This document shows positions 48,991-60,510 of a stretch of DNA of 64,000 nucleotides, one piece after another. Where the stretch lies: positions 1,364,001 through 1,428,000 of the forward strand of contig BGZK01000005.1 of NCBI GenBank assembly GCA_005406025.1, given 5' to 3'. Numbering within the stretch: position 1 is the stretch's first letter; each line of letters opens with the position of its first letter. The notes beneath the pieces were generated by a model that saw nothing but the letters and a program-made list of their open reading frames with translations, was not told the DNA's origin and made no database searches. The position numbers and the translations under genes are program-made. Source of the DNA: Eumeta japonica (taxonomy: Eukaryota > Arthropoda > Insecta > Lepidoptera > Psychidae).

Positions 48991-49799
48991 ACATCAATGT
49001 ATTGTTATAATGTCAACTGTTGACTACGAATTTTTTGACTAAATCCCTCCGCTAAAAATAAAGATAAATTAACGTAAAAATATGCTTCGTGGTCATGGAC
49101 GCCGGCACTATATTACGGCAGTCGACTATGAATATTGACAAATAATAGATATATTATAAAGTAATTAAAAAGGAAAAAATTGGTTGCCTGTAAAGTCGGT
49201 ATACGGGCGAAAGTTTTACGTGACAACGACTTTGAGTGGTAAAATCATTTTAATGTGAATATTCATCCGTATAGTAGGAAGAAGGATGAAATAATAGTAA
49301 CAATTTAAAACATTTATTTATACAAAGAATTATATTTAAAACATTAATTTATACAAAGAATCTCGCACTGAATTTCATATTAACAAAATTTTATTTTACC
49401 TTTACACATACATACGTATTTATATACAAATATACATACAATAACTTGCAATACGTTTGCGTACAATGAAACAGCGTTTACTACAACTTAACTTGTTCCT
49501 ATCTGAGTGGAAGGGACGTGCGTCTCTCTCTGCTCTTATTGTGGAGCGCGTACTATTGTGAGCATAACGAGCGGAGCGTAACACAGTTTCTTGAAGTGTC
49601 ACCCGGCAAACCAATTTATAAGACGTTGTCACGTCAATAATAGCTCAAATCGAAGCCTATTATTATTTGTTATTTATTTGAGTATTAATTTCCATGAGAT
49701 GGCCGTGAAACTACCAATAAGTAAAATTATATAACTTGCTTATAAAAACTGAGATTGTGCTAGTATATCCTCTGAAATAAAATGTAAATTGAAGGTAAT

Positions 49800-50000
49800 A
49801 ATATTCAATAAAGCCTTGAAGGCTGACGTTCCACCACCATACGCTTCATGCACAATTTTCTGCCGCGTACGCTAATTCTTTACAATGATCTACCGTCAAA
49901 GGTATTCAAGGGCCTACTCAGTTTTAAAAGACTGACAACGCGCTAGTGATCCCTGGAGCTGCGTGAGTCCATGGGCGACAGTGAAAACTTACCTTTCTGG
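49800..50000 (+). pseudogene. Probable LINE ORF2 tail plus 3' UTR
   Basis: 'CGTTCCACCACCATACGCTT', 'TTCTGCCGCGTACGCTAATT' and 'CTTTACAATGATCTACCGTC' precede 'GCGCTAGTGATCCCTGGAGC' and 'TGCGTGAGTCCATGGGCGAC'. The last words are shared with three other pieces in this window. The order suggests the C-terminal end of a LINE polyprotein followed by its 3' UTR. Confidence 0.5.
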
Positions 50001-50096
50001 GCGCGCATATTCATCGCTCCTTAAAAGTTTATAAAAAAAATAGCCTCTGTGAGTAGATTATTCTAACAATTAATCTCCTTAAAAGACATATGTTAC

Positions 50097-50133
50097 TCAA
50101 ATAACTGTAATATTACGTATTATAGTTATTTGA
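50097..50133. repeat. AT-rich 16-bp hairpin
   Basis: TCAAATAACTGTAATA (50097-50112) pairs with 50118-50133, with one G-T pair, around a 5-base loop. Confidence 0.7.
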
Positions 50134-50404
50134 ACACTATATTATCACGTAGTAACCTCGATGTCCAGTTCGACACGTATTTGATAGGTTCTTCACTTCT
50201 GTCGCAAACGTTCAGTGATGGCGCATGCGCTTTTATATAAAATATGAGAAGTGAACCAAAATGGAGGTGTATAAAGAATATGTATCGCATTTGCACTATA
50301 GTATAAATAAATAAATTCTGATTCGGGAGTGAGTTTTGTGGCCAATCACTATGATTACAAAAAAAAAATATTAAGTGCCCCATCGGACATAAATTATTAT
50401 TTTT

Positions 50405-50490
50405 GACACACACACACATAGATATATACACATATGACAGTAAGTATATATGAGTGTGCGTGCGTGTGTATGTGTGTGTGTATGTAATAT
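50405..50490. repeat. Interrupted AC / GT microsatellites
   Basis: A short AC run at 50406-50418 and GT-rich repeats at 50453-50485. The adjacent 50500-50760 block is GC-richer and gives a long but featureless minus-strand frame. Confidence 0.8.
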
Positions 50491-51685
50491 ATACCTATAT
50501 CGAATATCCCTTCTTCGAACGGCAAAGCGTAATCTGTCCGTGCGAGGCTTACCCTTTTCGCCGGCTCGTCCTCCCAAAAGGCCAGGGCGCGAACCTCGAA
50601 CGTCCAGCGGTCCGTTAACCCAATGGGTATTTCCGCTTTGAGCCCGCGCTTTTATCGGATTCCATTCTGCATGTTCGAGAGTGCCGAATTGCCCGCGTAG
50701 GTCGCTCGACGTGGCGTGTGACGTCCGTTCGTTCCGACCCGCGATCCGTCTGTTGTCTATACCATAGAGAAATAGACTATGATTTTGGGGAAGGGAAATG
50801 GTGTGGACGACAGCGAAGCGTGAAGAGGAAACGTGTATAAAACGTATCAATTCATTTTATCGGGGACTAATGCGATGGTTTGTAGCACGGAACCTTTTCC
50901 GCGCGAGTACAATTCGCGCTTGTTTAAATATGTTTAGTTGGTTGTATAGTATTCGGATGCTTTTGTTCCTCTCGATAATCAGAATTTATTATTAGGTAGT
51001 TATCGGAACATTTGAAGTAAATTCAGGAAGAGAGCTTTTGCCTATTATAGTGAGCGAAATCAATAAATTAGGCTATTTTCTTACACTTATTCAGTAACCA
51101 AACAGTATATAATACAAATCTGAATAAAAAATACGATCTAACAATACATAAATTTGTATTACAAAGAAAATTCTTGTAAAAATTGTGAAAATTTATCTTT
51201 ACTATTTATCCAATTTACGTATCTAATAGACTTATTAAGTAAACAATTGAGAACTTTAAACCCTCCCACGCATATATCTCAAATATGCAAAGCCTTATGT
51301 TAATTATTTATCGAATCATTTATTTTATGGAGCATCGAGCTTACACATGAGCTTTGAGCTTTAACGTATGAACACAAAGGAATATCTGTTAAGCGTGCTC
51401 AGAATTTTCAGCATTAAGCTCTTAGACATTTTCTAGAAAAATAAGTTTGTTTAAAACATGTGCTGTGATTTAATAATACAAATTATGTGTGTAAACTTTA
51501 GATTTTGTGATATAATCAGCTCAAATTTTGAACTCTAACAATCAGAATTTAAATGTTTGTCGCTGATTTTAAACGAAAAATTTACGACATTTTCATTTCA
51601 CGAACGCAGGACATAAGCAGAGTCGCTTAACCACTTTAAAATAAAATAATGAAACATTTTAAACTTTAAACTATATATACGTACT

Positions 51686-51800
51686 AGACTTCTGCCCGCG
51701 GCTTTGCTCGCGTGGACGTAGATCGTCCTTTCCTATTCCTTCATCTTTTATGTTCCGACCAGCTTTTAATTTAGATACCGCTACCAGCGACGGTACCGAT
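51686..51800 (-). mobile_element. Lep1/Helitron-like end fragment
   Basis: 'ACTAGACTTCTGCCCGCGGC' followed by 'TTTGCTCGCGTGGACGTAG' is the typical terminal sequence of lepidopteran Lep1-like repeats. The rest is decayed. Confidence 0.7.
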
Positions 51801-52735
51801 TTCTACCAAGCCGGTGAAAATGCTAGTATCAAAACAAAATATAGATTATATTACTTGGAGATACTGTAACTTTCTATAAATGGAAGAATTTTTTGGAGTC
51901 AGTCTAGTGGTTCCACTAAACGTTACTAACACCAAATCGGGGACAAATGCCTGCGCAGTTATAGTATAAAAAACCGTTTTCATGAAAATGAATTAAGCAT
52001 TTTCGGTTACTAGGATTATAAAAAGTGCTTTCACTCAAAATTCCTAAACAATGATAGTATTTTTAAAACACGCCAATATATTTCTTTCGTTGCGACAACC
52101 CTCGCAAACAAATGATGGGAATTATTTGCTTCTAAAATTAAAAGGGGTGTAGTCGTAAGATCTGTCCTAAGTACTATCACCCTTGTTAATAAATGTCACT
52201 GGTACGATGCGACATATCAAGAAGTAACGTGGGAGCGAGATATATACTATTTCCTATAGCGAAACACTATATCTGTCTTGCTCTTTTCACTCTCAAGATG
52301 GAACGCCGCACTTAAGTCGGCTTTAGTGATATACCCTATGGCTAGAAGACTCTTATGAAAGGCCATGACAATCGCCATTGATCTTGTACCAGTTCGCACC
52401 TTGTGCACTTTTTGACGGTATTAAATTCAATGACACGACCCAGTCACAGCGCTGGGAAGGCTTACTCGCGATGTCGACGATTTTAAAAGTTCAGCCTTTG
52501 GCCAGCGCGCCACACGAGTCGCTACAATAAACTGATGCTTGGGCAGGCGAGCTTTGCTTGGCGTTTTTCCTAAACCATGTTCAGTTGAGAATGTGGTAAC
52601 ATCTCATGGCAAAAGTTGTATATGTTCATTTTACATAATAAATATTTACTTATATGCATACATTACACAGCATCTAAATTTTATCTGCTGTCCCTACGTT
52701 AATAGTGTCACGCAGTGCTCTCTGCTTAATTCATA

Positions 52736-52935
52736 TTACGCAGTGCCATCTGTTGTTGAGGACTTTACTTTAAGCTGACTGATACCTCTCCACTACATCC
52801 ATGAGCACAACAACTATCCAATCATCTCGCAATTCGCAATTTAGAAAACAAAATCTTAATCACGTTTCAGGAAACACACACATACTAATAAACTGGACAA
52901 ACAAAACGTATTATAGTACAAACCATCGAAGTCGT
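52736..52935 (+). repeat. GCCATCTGTTGTTGAG repeat family, copy
   Basis: 'ACGCAGTGCCATCTGTTGTT', 'AAGCTGACTGATACCTCTCC', 'TTTCAGGAAACACACACATA' and 'GGACAAACAAAACGTATTAT' follow the order of the copy at 48540-48990, with divergence. Confidence 0.55.
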
Positions 52936-54223
52936 TAAAGCCGTTTACAATACCTAAATTTCTATATACAACAATTTCTCATTTCAAGGTATAAAAATAC
53001 ATGCCCACACCGTGACGTAACGGTTGGATGTAGCACGTAAAACAAAGCAAAATAAATGTACGTGTGCAAATGTGGATATAAGACGAGAAAACGTAGATCT
53101 TTGGCGTGACGCTCGTCCGCCGCGACCTTCGCAAGGACCGTACGTGGGTCGACAGGGCACGGACGCCCACTCGCCGGGAGAAGTTCAATCATGGGCCGGA
53201 ATATTGCCTCGGGAATTAACTGTGCTATACACGGGTTTGCTCGCAGTGCAAATTGAATTGAAATAATCAACGCTAATCGAAATAGCCTTCGGGTTGTTAA
53301 TACAATTTAAATAGTTAATGTTGACAGACAGACATACCGCAGACAGGGCCGAAGTCGGGGGCTTAAGGTCCGGCTGGTCGATATCGCGTGACACGATTAT
53401 GAAAAAGACAGATAGATTTGTGTTTGTAGTCTTGATTATAAAGAGAAACATTGGCACAGGTCGCGTTATTCATCAGAGAAAAATGTTTACTTTCTTGGCG
53501 TTTTACACTCAAATTATTCTGTCGTTGGTCAGCCGGTACGTACTATCTCCCGTTATGTAACGCCCAAATACAACTGTCATATTTTGAGGAAGATTGCAAA
53601 CCGTAGTGTATAGTATACTACTTACATCGTTTAAAAGGATTTGGAATTGTTTTAATATAACGCTTATTGTAAATAAATCTCAAGGATTAGATTCTTTTAC
53701 AAAAAAAAAAAAGGTTGAAGAATCCTAATTTTTTAAGGTGTAAGGTTTGGTGATGGAAAATCTATGACATGTAATTATATATATATATAACGAATTTTCC
53801 ATATTCCTAATATTATATATATATATTGAGAATCTGTCGCTCATGCACAATACTTCATTTTACACTAGCTTCTTTTTTTTCTATATTTTGTATACTTCTT
53901 TTTTATGGAAAATAAATTATTTGAATAAAAGATTGAAACTACATATTTTTTATTCATATTCCAATTATCATGCTTTCTGCAGTATTTAAAATTTTAATCT
54001 ACGAACATTTAAATGAACTGGAAAATATGACCACGTATTTGAACCTTGCAATTTAGACAAAGACTCGCACAAAATAGGTAATGAGATTTGTAGTCTTGCA
54101 TGAGACTTGACACCCACTAATTTATTCTAAAATTATCAAGCAATTAGGGGATTATTATGAGCTTGTAATCACCGCAATATATGCCTTTTAATAAAAATTG
54201 GTATTGTGTTTTTTAATCGGCAG

Positions 54224-54340
54224 GTTCTCGAAGAGGCAGGCGCGTGCGCCGGAATACATGAACAACGTGGGCTCCTACCGCGACCCGCTGCTGTACAACG
54301 AGTGGCCAGTCTACCCGGCCGTCGCTCGCGCAGCCCCCAG
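54224..54340 (+). CDS. Secreted protein, coding exon 2
   Basis: Acceptor TTTTTTAATCGGCAG precedes 54224. The first base completes Arg51, and residues 52-89 follow. The exon starts with Phe-Ser-Lys-Arg-Gln, so Lys54-Arg55 is a candidate prohormone-convertase site that would expose an N-terminal Gln56. Then comes the Tyr/Pro-rich core with motifs VGSYRDPLLYNEWPVYP. The exon ends CCCAG|GTTATA, a weak but usable donor, phase 2 again (Arg90). GC content is high against AT-rich flanks. Conservation between species would be expected across exons 1-2. Confidence 0.85.
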
Positions 54341-56975
54341 GTTATAATCAACATTATTTTGGAAATACAGGGCTATTTTACTATCATCCAAATATATAAC
54401 ACCTACTTAATACACACTATATGGCAATGTAAACATCAATATTAAATTACTTAAAGGCGTCTATCGTTTTTGAGAAAAAAGGGTCTTCGACTTCTCAAAA
54501 TGTTAGAATGCCTGATCAACAACGGATTTGGGTGTAGTGATGTATAAATCTTAAATATAAAGGATAAATATTTTTTTTCTAAACTTTATAAGTTCAGCAT
54601 TCTATTGATATTTTTAAATGTTAATTATTTTACGTCAAGAAAATAATTATTAAATAATGACAAATAATGTGGAAAATTCAAAGTAGCTGAAACGTAACGT
54701 CATTGGCCAGATGATTTGACCAATAGCGGTAGCTATGTGTCACGTCAAAGTTTATGTCAACGAAGGGCTATATAGGCTTTGTGAGATTTATTGCAATTTC
54801 GATACAACATAAAACACTTTATCGGGTGCATTACTTATTATATTTTTTACACATAGTCATAATACAATACTTATAAGTCGATTTTTGGCTTGTCTCATGA
54901 TAATCGTAAAATACAATTGACAGCATTGGCTGTATAAAATTTCTGCACCATACTTCAATTTGTTTGTAGGTTAGTTATTTGTTTTACTTTGTTAGACATT
55001 TGTTGGACTTTGACGTCACGCCAAGGAGCGCGGCAAATGGCAAACTTTTAAAATTCGTAAATCTTTTTGATATTTTCACAAATTTATATCATACCGTACA
55101 GTTTTTAAGTGCTGAATATTTTTTTTTTACAAAAGTATAGCTTTAAGAGCTGTCATATAAAATATTGTAAAAAATTTGTGTATATTCCCTTTTCTGACGC
55201 ACGGTGCTATTTAGCTTTAATACAATCGGTCGCTATCCCTAACCAGCCATGGAGTTAAATAGGGTTTACAACCTGTAAAACAATATATAATTTAAATAAA
55301 ATATAATTATAAAATCAACCATAAATTAATAATTCCGCTAGCTAACTATGGAGTTAAATACGGCTACACTTTTTTAAAAGCCTAGCCAACTTGAACTAAA
55401 CTATATAATTAGTAAAGCGAACGAATACGACAGTCCAATAACAGGAGATCACCGACGTTCACACCGGCCGATACCCGTTATATATTTACCCTCGTGATCC
55501 AAAACACAAAGCTGAGTAGCAGAGCGAGCGGTAGACAAGATAAACACGTCATCTAAAGTGTTGTCAAGGAAATTCGTTTATTTTAATGTCGCCAACACCG
55601 AGGACGCGGACGAGTGCCGGATTTTGTCACAGTTTTGGAAAAAATCGAATGTAGCTGACAGCGCCTTAATTAAATTCTCCTGATAATTTACGTAGCAATA
55701 TAAGCACAACGGCCGTTCCTGACAAAATTCTCATCGAACGAATTGTCGTTCTCCGATAAATTCTCTATCACTCGCGACAGTCCGTAGTTGTAAAAGGTAC
55801 GTTTATTTGTAGGTTATTTTCAAGCGAGAGCCTTTTGTGATTATATTTCAAGATGAAATTCGAATAGATACGCTTGATTCGGACAGGCGTTAATAATCTC
55901 GGCGTTCGAAATCGTTGGAATGCTAACGTTTATAACGGAGTTTTCGCAAAAAAGAGAATTTTCCCCGAAACTCAGATAAGCATTAAAAAATGTATTACGT
56001 CTTTTTATATTAAATTGTAAAGACCTTGACAGTTAATTTCTCTTCATTTCGCTTTTGGTAGTGAAAACAAATTTAAATAAATGACTAAAATTATATAAAT
56101 TGTTATATATATCACAGCGAATGTTTTAAATGTCCAGCGACAAAAGTAACAATTGTAATATCCTAGTATATGATATTTAAGGCAACCTTTTCGAGGTATA
56201 CGACTAGTTTTTCTTTTATTGCTAGACGATCTCTCTGTTCTGTGAAACAACCTTAAACGAGATAAACCATCTGTATTATGAGTACTAGCATTATGTTATG
56301 CCAGGTCATCACATAAACACCTAGATGCTAATGACCAGCCGGGAGAAATAATTAACAAATTAAAGCTTAGAATTTCGGACTAACCGGAAAAGGTTATGGA
56401 ATCGAACCCGCATTTATAAGGGCGAAGCCGCCAACTAGAGATAGTCATTAGGATCATATTTTATATATAAATGTTATTCAAATCCTCTTAGCGGTTCGAC
56501 AAACGCTTCATAAACCTCGTGAGTTTGCGGAATTGCGTAGGCGTTCGATCCCTCTTCAAACCTTTGATGTTCGGAACGATCTACACCTGGCCGACGTTTG
56601 CGATGAGACGTGAAACGCGCATCAAGATCGGTTCAGAGAATCTTAAGATCCAATAACCTGCTACTGTGCACGTGTAAATTATGTGAGCATGCTTGTGAGT
56701 GTTATTATACACAATATGGGTCATATTGCTCGACGCATAACTCCTTTACTGTGTTTACTAACAAATTGTTAGGGAATTATATCTTATAAACTACTATAGA
56801 ATATTTCACGGACAAAGATAAAAACGTACAATGATCGTAAGTATTACGTTGCCGTTGTAATGTAACGATGCGGATCGCTACTCATACGTGGGATGTACTA
56901 TAAGTTTTTGGAACTGGCTACTTACATAAACAATATTAAAAAAAAGTAATTACTACATTTGAAAATTGAACTCTT

Positions 56976-57095
56976 TGGCTAACCGTACCATAGTTGGTTT
57001 GGTTAGCCAATAAGTTCCATAAGTGGCGCGTGAGCGAAGTGCTTGGCTAACCAAAACAAAACCAAACCAAAGTAGCGCGCGAGCGAAGTACCTCT
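56976..57095. repeat. Inverted and tandem repeat next to the mariner remnant
   Basis: TTGGCTAACC (56976-56985) pairs with GGTTAGCCAA (57001-57010). TTGGCTAACC occurs again at 57043-57052. The word 'GTGGCGCGTGAGCGAAGTGC' (from 57023) recurs diverged as 'GTAGCGCGCGAGCGAAGTAC' (from 57072). Confidence 0.65.
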
Positions 57096-57124
57096 ACGTG
57101 GATAATTGCTTCTTTTTTTAATAA

Positions 57125-57425
57125 AATTAGACACGTGGCTACTGTTGCTTTGGACATTGTCGGACCATGAATAGCGATTGAAAGTTATTGACGAACTCCA
57201 TAAAAATAACCGTAAATGTCGAATCATCTTGCACCACGACAATGTCAGCTCATACACGGTCAAATAGACAAATAAATTTTCAAAGGAGAAATTAAAAACT
57301 AATTACGCGGTTAACGATTTTCATCACCAGAAAAGGCTGTCGAAGAGTACGAAAAACATGTTTTAGAGGTCACCAGGGAGGAATGGCATAAATTTTTTCA
57401 AAATTGGCTTATTCATATGAAAAAG
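57125..57425 (+). pseudogene. mariner transposase remnant (DD34D family)
   Basis: Reading across frameshifts gives 'RHVATVALD', then 'ELHKNNRKCRIILHHDN' with the second catalytic Asp at 57238-57240 (HHDN box, 57232-57243), then 'SSYTVK'. After a gap comes the C-terminal region 'EYEKHVLE', 'VTREEWHKFFQNWLIHMKK'. The block that normally holds the third catalytic Asp (SPDLAPND region) is deleted, and there are stops. The copy is dead and lacks its 5' part. The assignment rests on remembered mariner transposase motifs. Confidence 0.85.
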
Positions 57426-57912
57426 TCATGACCCTATTACTAAGCCTCCGCAGTCCACCTGTCTGTCTGTAGGACAGTGGGCTGTATTTTATGAACTACA
57501 TTAGGTAGACAACTGAAATTTTCACAGAGTGTGTATTTCTATTGCCAGTTGGTATAACAACAAATGATAAAAACAAATTACAAATGAAAACTAAATGGGT
57601 TCTTCATACAAGAAATGTGTTTTCTTTGGAGTTATTGCTCGATTTTAATAATAGCAATGGGTAAACGCTCGAAATGTTCACACAGTGCGTTATTGTACAG
57701 TCGTTATAAAAAATAAAAAAAAAAATAAAAGAAACTTAAAAAATACAATGGGTCCTCATACGATGAACATGTTTTCATTGGCGTTTTTTGTTCAGTCTTA
57801 ATATTTAGTCCTGTTTTTCATTAACTATTTTTAAATAAGTCTCTAGTGTTCATTACTTTATTGTGATATGGAACCATTCGTGTGCGATTCCGACTCCCAC
57901 TTGGCCAGTTTT
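57426..57912 (-). repeat. Lepidopteran interspersed repeat (GACAGACGGACAACG family), reversed, internally duplicated
   Basis: 'CACCTGTCTGTCTGTAGGAC', 'ACAACTGAAATTTTCACAGA' and 'ATTGCCAGTTGGTATAACAA' are the reverse complement of the copy at 7515-7810. The end reads 'ATGGAACCATTCGTGTGCGA' and 'TTCCGACTCCCACTTGGCCA'. A middle segment is duplicated: 'TTTTCACAGAGTGTGTATTT' and 'TGTTCACACAGTGCGTTATT', with 'GGGTTCTTCATAC' and 'GGGTCCTCATAC'. It abuts the mariner remnant. Confidence 0.7.
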
Positions 57913-58084
57913 TCTCGTAAAAGATGCCTAACGAAGTTACACATCTTTTGAATGCGCTCATATTTGACGGCAGTGGTCTGTAGCGTCACCACCGGGCGGC
58001 TAATTTTAGGCACTGAGGCATACAGCATCCCTTTCCATGAAATTGAAAAATATGTAAACACTGTAAAAAATACGAGATAGCACT

Positions 58085-58215
58085 ACAGAGCTTCATTTAG
58101 ATCTTTTTTTATCACATTTTTCCAGGAAATATGCCTATATAGATAAACTTGAAAATCAAAACTCTCAAAGTTACACATTTACATTAAAATCATTAAGGTG
58201 TGTTTCCGAGACCCT
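58085..58215 (+). repeat. 3' part of the GGAAAACACCTATA repeat family
   Basis: 'TTTCCAGGAAATATGCCTAT', 'ATAAACTTGAAAATCAAAAC' and 'TACATTAAAATCATTAAGG' match the family at 48765-48990. Confidence 0.5.
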
Positions 58216-58996
58216 TAAGTTACTTTTCATCGCTAGTGGGAGTCGTATTGCGTCCCACTGTATCAGAGTAGCCGACAAATTTCTTCCGCTTGTTGCGTTG
58301 CCAATGCCGTTATTCCGTTTGACGGCCTTTATAGCCAGCATTCACCTGGTGCTCGCCGTTTGTATTGTCTATTCTCGCAATAACTTCTCCCGTTCAATAC
58401 CAATTCGAGAAAATTTCTCCCGTTCTTATTGAAAATACATTCGCATGATTTGAAAGGATACAACTCGAATGCCATACAATATTATTATGTATTAATTAAC
58501 TTTTCCAACCCCCAAGTTCGATTTTGGCATAGAAATTTCCGTGCAATGCAATATTCAATTTAAAAATTAGGTGGGTGTGGTCAATAATGATTTACCAATG
58601 GAAAAGTTACAGTGAGCTACAAAGTTAACAGATTCATTCATTTACTTTTTTATAAATTTCAACTATCACACAAGAATTGAACCAAATTATTTTTTTTTCG
58701 ACATTCAATTGAAAAGACATTCAAATACAAACAGTTCACATTTTCGAACATAAATAACAATATATAATATGTGCATACGGATTTTTTGAGCGTTCAATAA
58801 GTAAACACGTCTTAAAATCGTAAAACCCAAAAAGTTGGCATGCGCGCCGCCGCCGTCTTTTACTACAATTTTCATTGCATTTTTTATTAACTATAATTAA
58901 AACCGAATTAGACGATAGAAATACAACCATTAACGAGTACGACTTAATAAATTCATAGTAGAGAAGCTAGTTATTAATTTGTTGACTGTACCCCAG

Positions 58997-59093
58997 GTTC
59001 CGCTACCAGTACCCCGCGGTGACCCGTGAGGCGTACGGTCGCGTGGTGACCAAGGCGCCGCCCAACGTCGTCCGCGCGCCCGACTACGACGAG
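58997..59093 (+). CDS. Secreted protein, coding exon 3
   Basis: Acceptor GTTGACTGTACCCCAG precedes 58997. The first base completes Arg90, and 32 codons (residues 91-122) follow: an aromatic/basic start (FRYQYPAVTREAYGRVV), then TKAPPNVVRAPDYDE. The donor GAG|GTAAGG is near-consensus, phase 0. The AP...VVRAPDYDE stretch is Pro-rich and should be unstructured. The frame joins cleanly to exon 4 at phase 0, which supports both junctions. Confidence 0.88.
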
Positions 59094-60384
59094 GTAAGGC
59101 TGACTTAAGGTATTACGTATTTTATTTTATTTATTTAGAGTCAAGCCAATATAGGCTATGTTTACCCCCATTTAACAGTGGACAAACATGTACTATTATT
59201 GCTTCCGAAACCCGATTTCACTTACAATTCATTTCGTTTAATTTAACGATTATCTTATTTTATTAACTATTAATATAAAATGTTTACTTTCAAAATTACA
59301 TAGCACTTATATAGAAACACCTATAGTCTCATTCTCAAAAAATTATAGCGCAAAAATTTTTTTTCCTTCCTTTTGGATCGGTAAACAATCAAAAAACACG
59401 TGGTACAATGCACATAGTTTTGAGCTAGTTTTCTTAAATAAATACTTAAAACTGTAAGTAGCAAGGTATTCTGATCTAAGTTCGAAGCCTCATATATTAA
59501 ATCCTCAAGCGACATTACTATTATAATATTTGAGAGTCCAATTTAAGGCGAGTCGGATACGTTGTCCGACGACTCAACTAACATGTATTGAAGATATGGC
59601 TCCAAGGCAGCAATGAAGGAGAGGAGGAAACTGACCGCAAACTGTCTGGATGACGAATGATCAGGGAACATGAAGAATTTGGACCTGCATGTGAACGATA
59701 ATTATCATAGAAGCGAATGGCGCATCAGGTTAGAAGAATCCGACTCCACATAACGAGGGTGCGAGAACGACGTATAAAAATGTTACACTTATTTTGCGTG
59801 ATTGATAAAGCAAAAAAAATCAAAATAATGCTGCGTTATTACATAATTTTTTTCACAATAAATTCGTTTAGACAAACATCCTTTTATAATAATATGGATA
59901 GGAAGGAAGGACACAATTTTAGTGAGTTTTCAATGGTCATGGTCCTATTTTCAATAACAGCAACACTGGCAGATTGATGGTGTATTTGTCTATGACTAGA
60001 GTTTGGAGAGCAGGCCTGACATGTGTGATCGTGAAAAATCCAATTAAGAAGTGCGTATCGTTTTTCGAATTCGGCAATGAAATGAAACGCTTGTCATTGA
60101 ATATTACGTTATCTAGTAAGTAAGAATATTCAGACCTAGAATATTAAAAGGATTGATCAATTAATAAGTAATCTTTATATACATTTTCGGCTTGGAACTC
60201 GAAAAAAACAAGTTTTAATAATAGGGTACAAATGAAGAAATAAGGAATATATGGCCGGATGCGATAAGACTTTTAATTTTTAAAGCAATATGCTGTGAAA
60301 TTTTCATACAAATACGTAATATTTAATTTCATGACTTCGTTTATCTGCAAGTTGTGGCTCGAGTACGTATTGAATACAACTAAC

Positions 60385-60510
60385 TGTGTGTGCGCGCACG
60401 TGCGCGCGTGCTTACATATTTGTGTGTATGCGAGAATGGTAGTTTTTCTCTGTTTGTGTGTGCATGCCTCTCTCTCTCTCTCTCTTTCTGTGTGTGTGTG
60501 TGTGTCTGTG
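60385..60510. repeat. Alternating purine-pyrimidine tract with CT and GT microsatellites
   Basis: 27 bases of strict alternation (60385-60411, TG/CG/CA dinucleotides) are followed by GT-rich sequence, a CT run near 60468-60485 and a GT run near 60489-60503. Confidence 0.8.

Larger units (their letters stand above)
30849..54223 (+). other. Intron 1 of the secreted-protein gene
   Basis: GT at 30849-30850 and AG at 54222-54223 bound about 23.4 kb. Phase is 2: the codon AG|G for Arg51 is split. The intron is packed with SINEs, Lep1-like pieces, a long-TIR element, a pogo-like MITE and microsatellites, listed separately. Parts not listed separately (for example 36840-38570, 39570-41530, 43120-44230, 50490-51680, 52940-54220) are AT-rich with nothing I can name. 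A somewhat GC-richer block at 53080-53220 also has no recognised feature. Confidence 0.75.
54341..58996 (+). other. Intron 2 of the secreted-protein gene
   Basis: 4.66 kb, phase 2. It holds a mariner remnant and two repeat-family copies (separate entries). The section 54341-56975 is AT-rich with nothing named, apart from a diverged direct repeat of 'CCATGGAGTTAAATA' / 'CTATGGAGTTAAATA' at about 55247 and 55347. Confidence 0.75.

Noticed and set aside
50371..50850. 159-codon minus-strand frame
   Set aside because: It runs through an AC microsatellite (Thr-His repeat) and a GC-richer block, with no recognisable domain.
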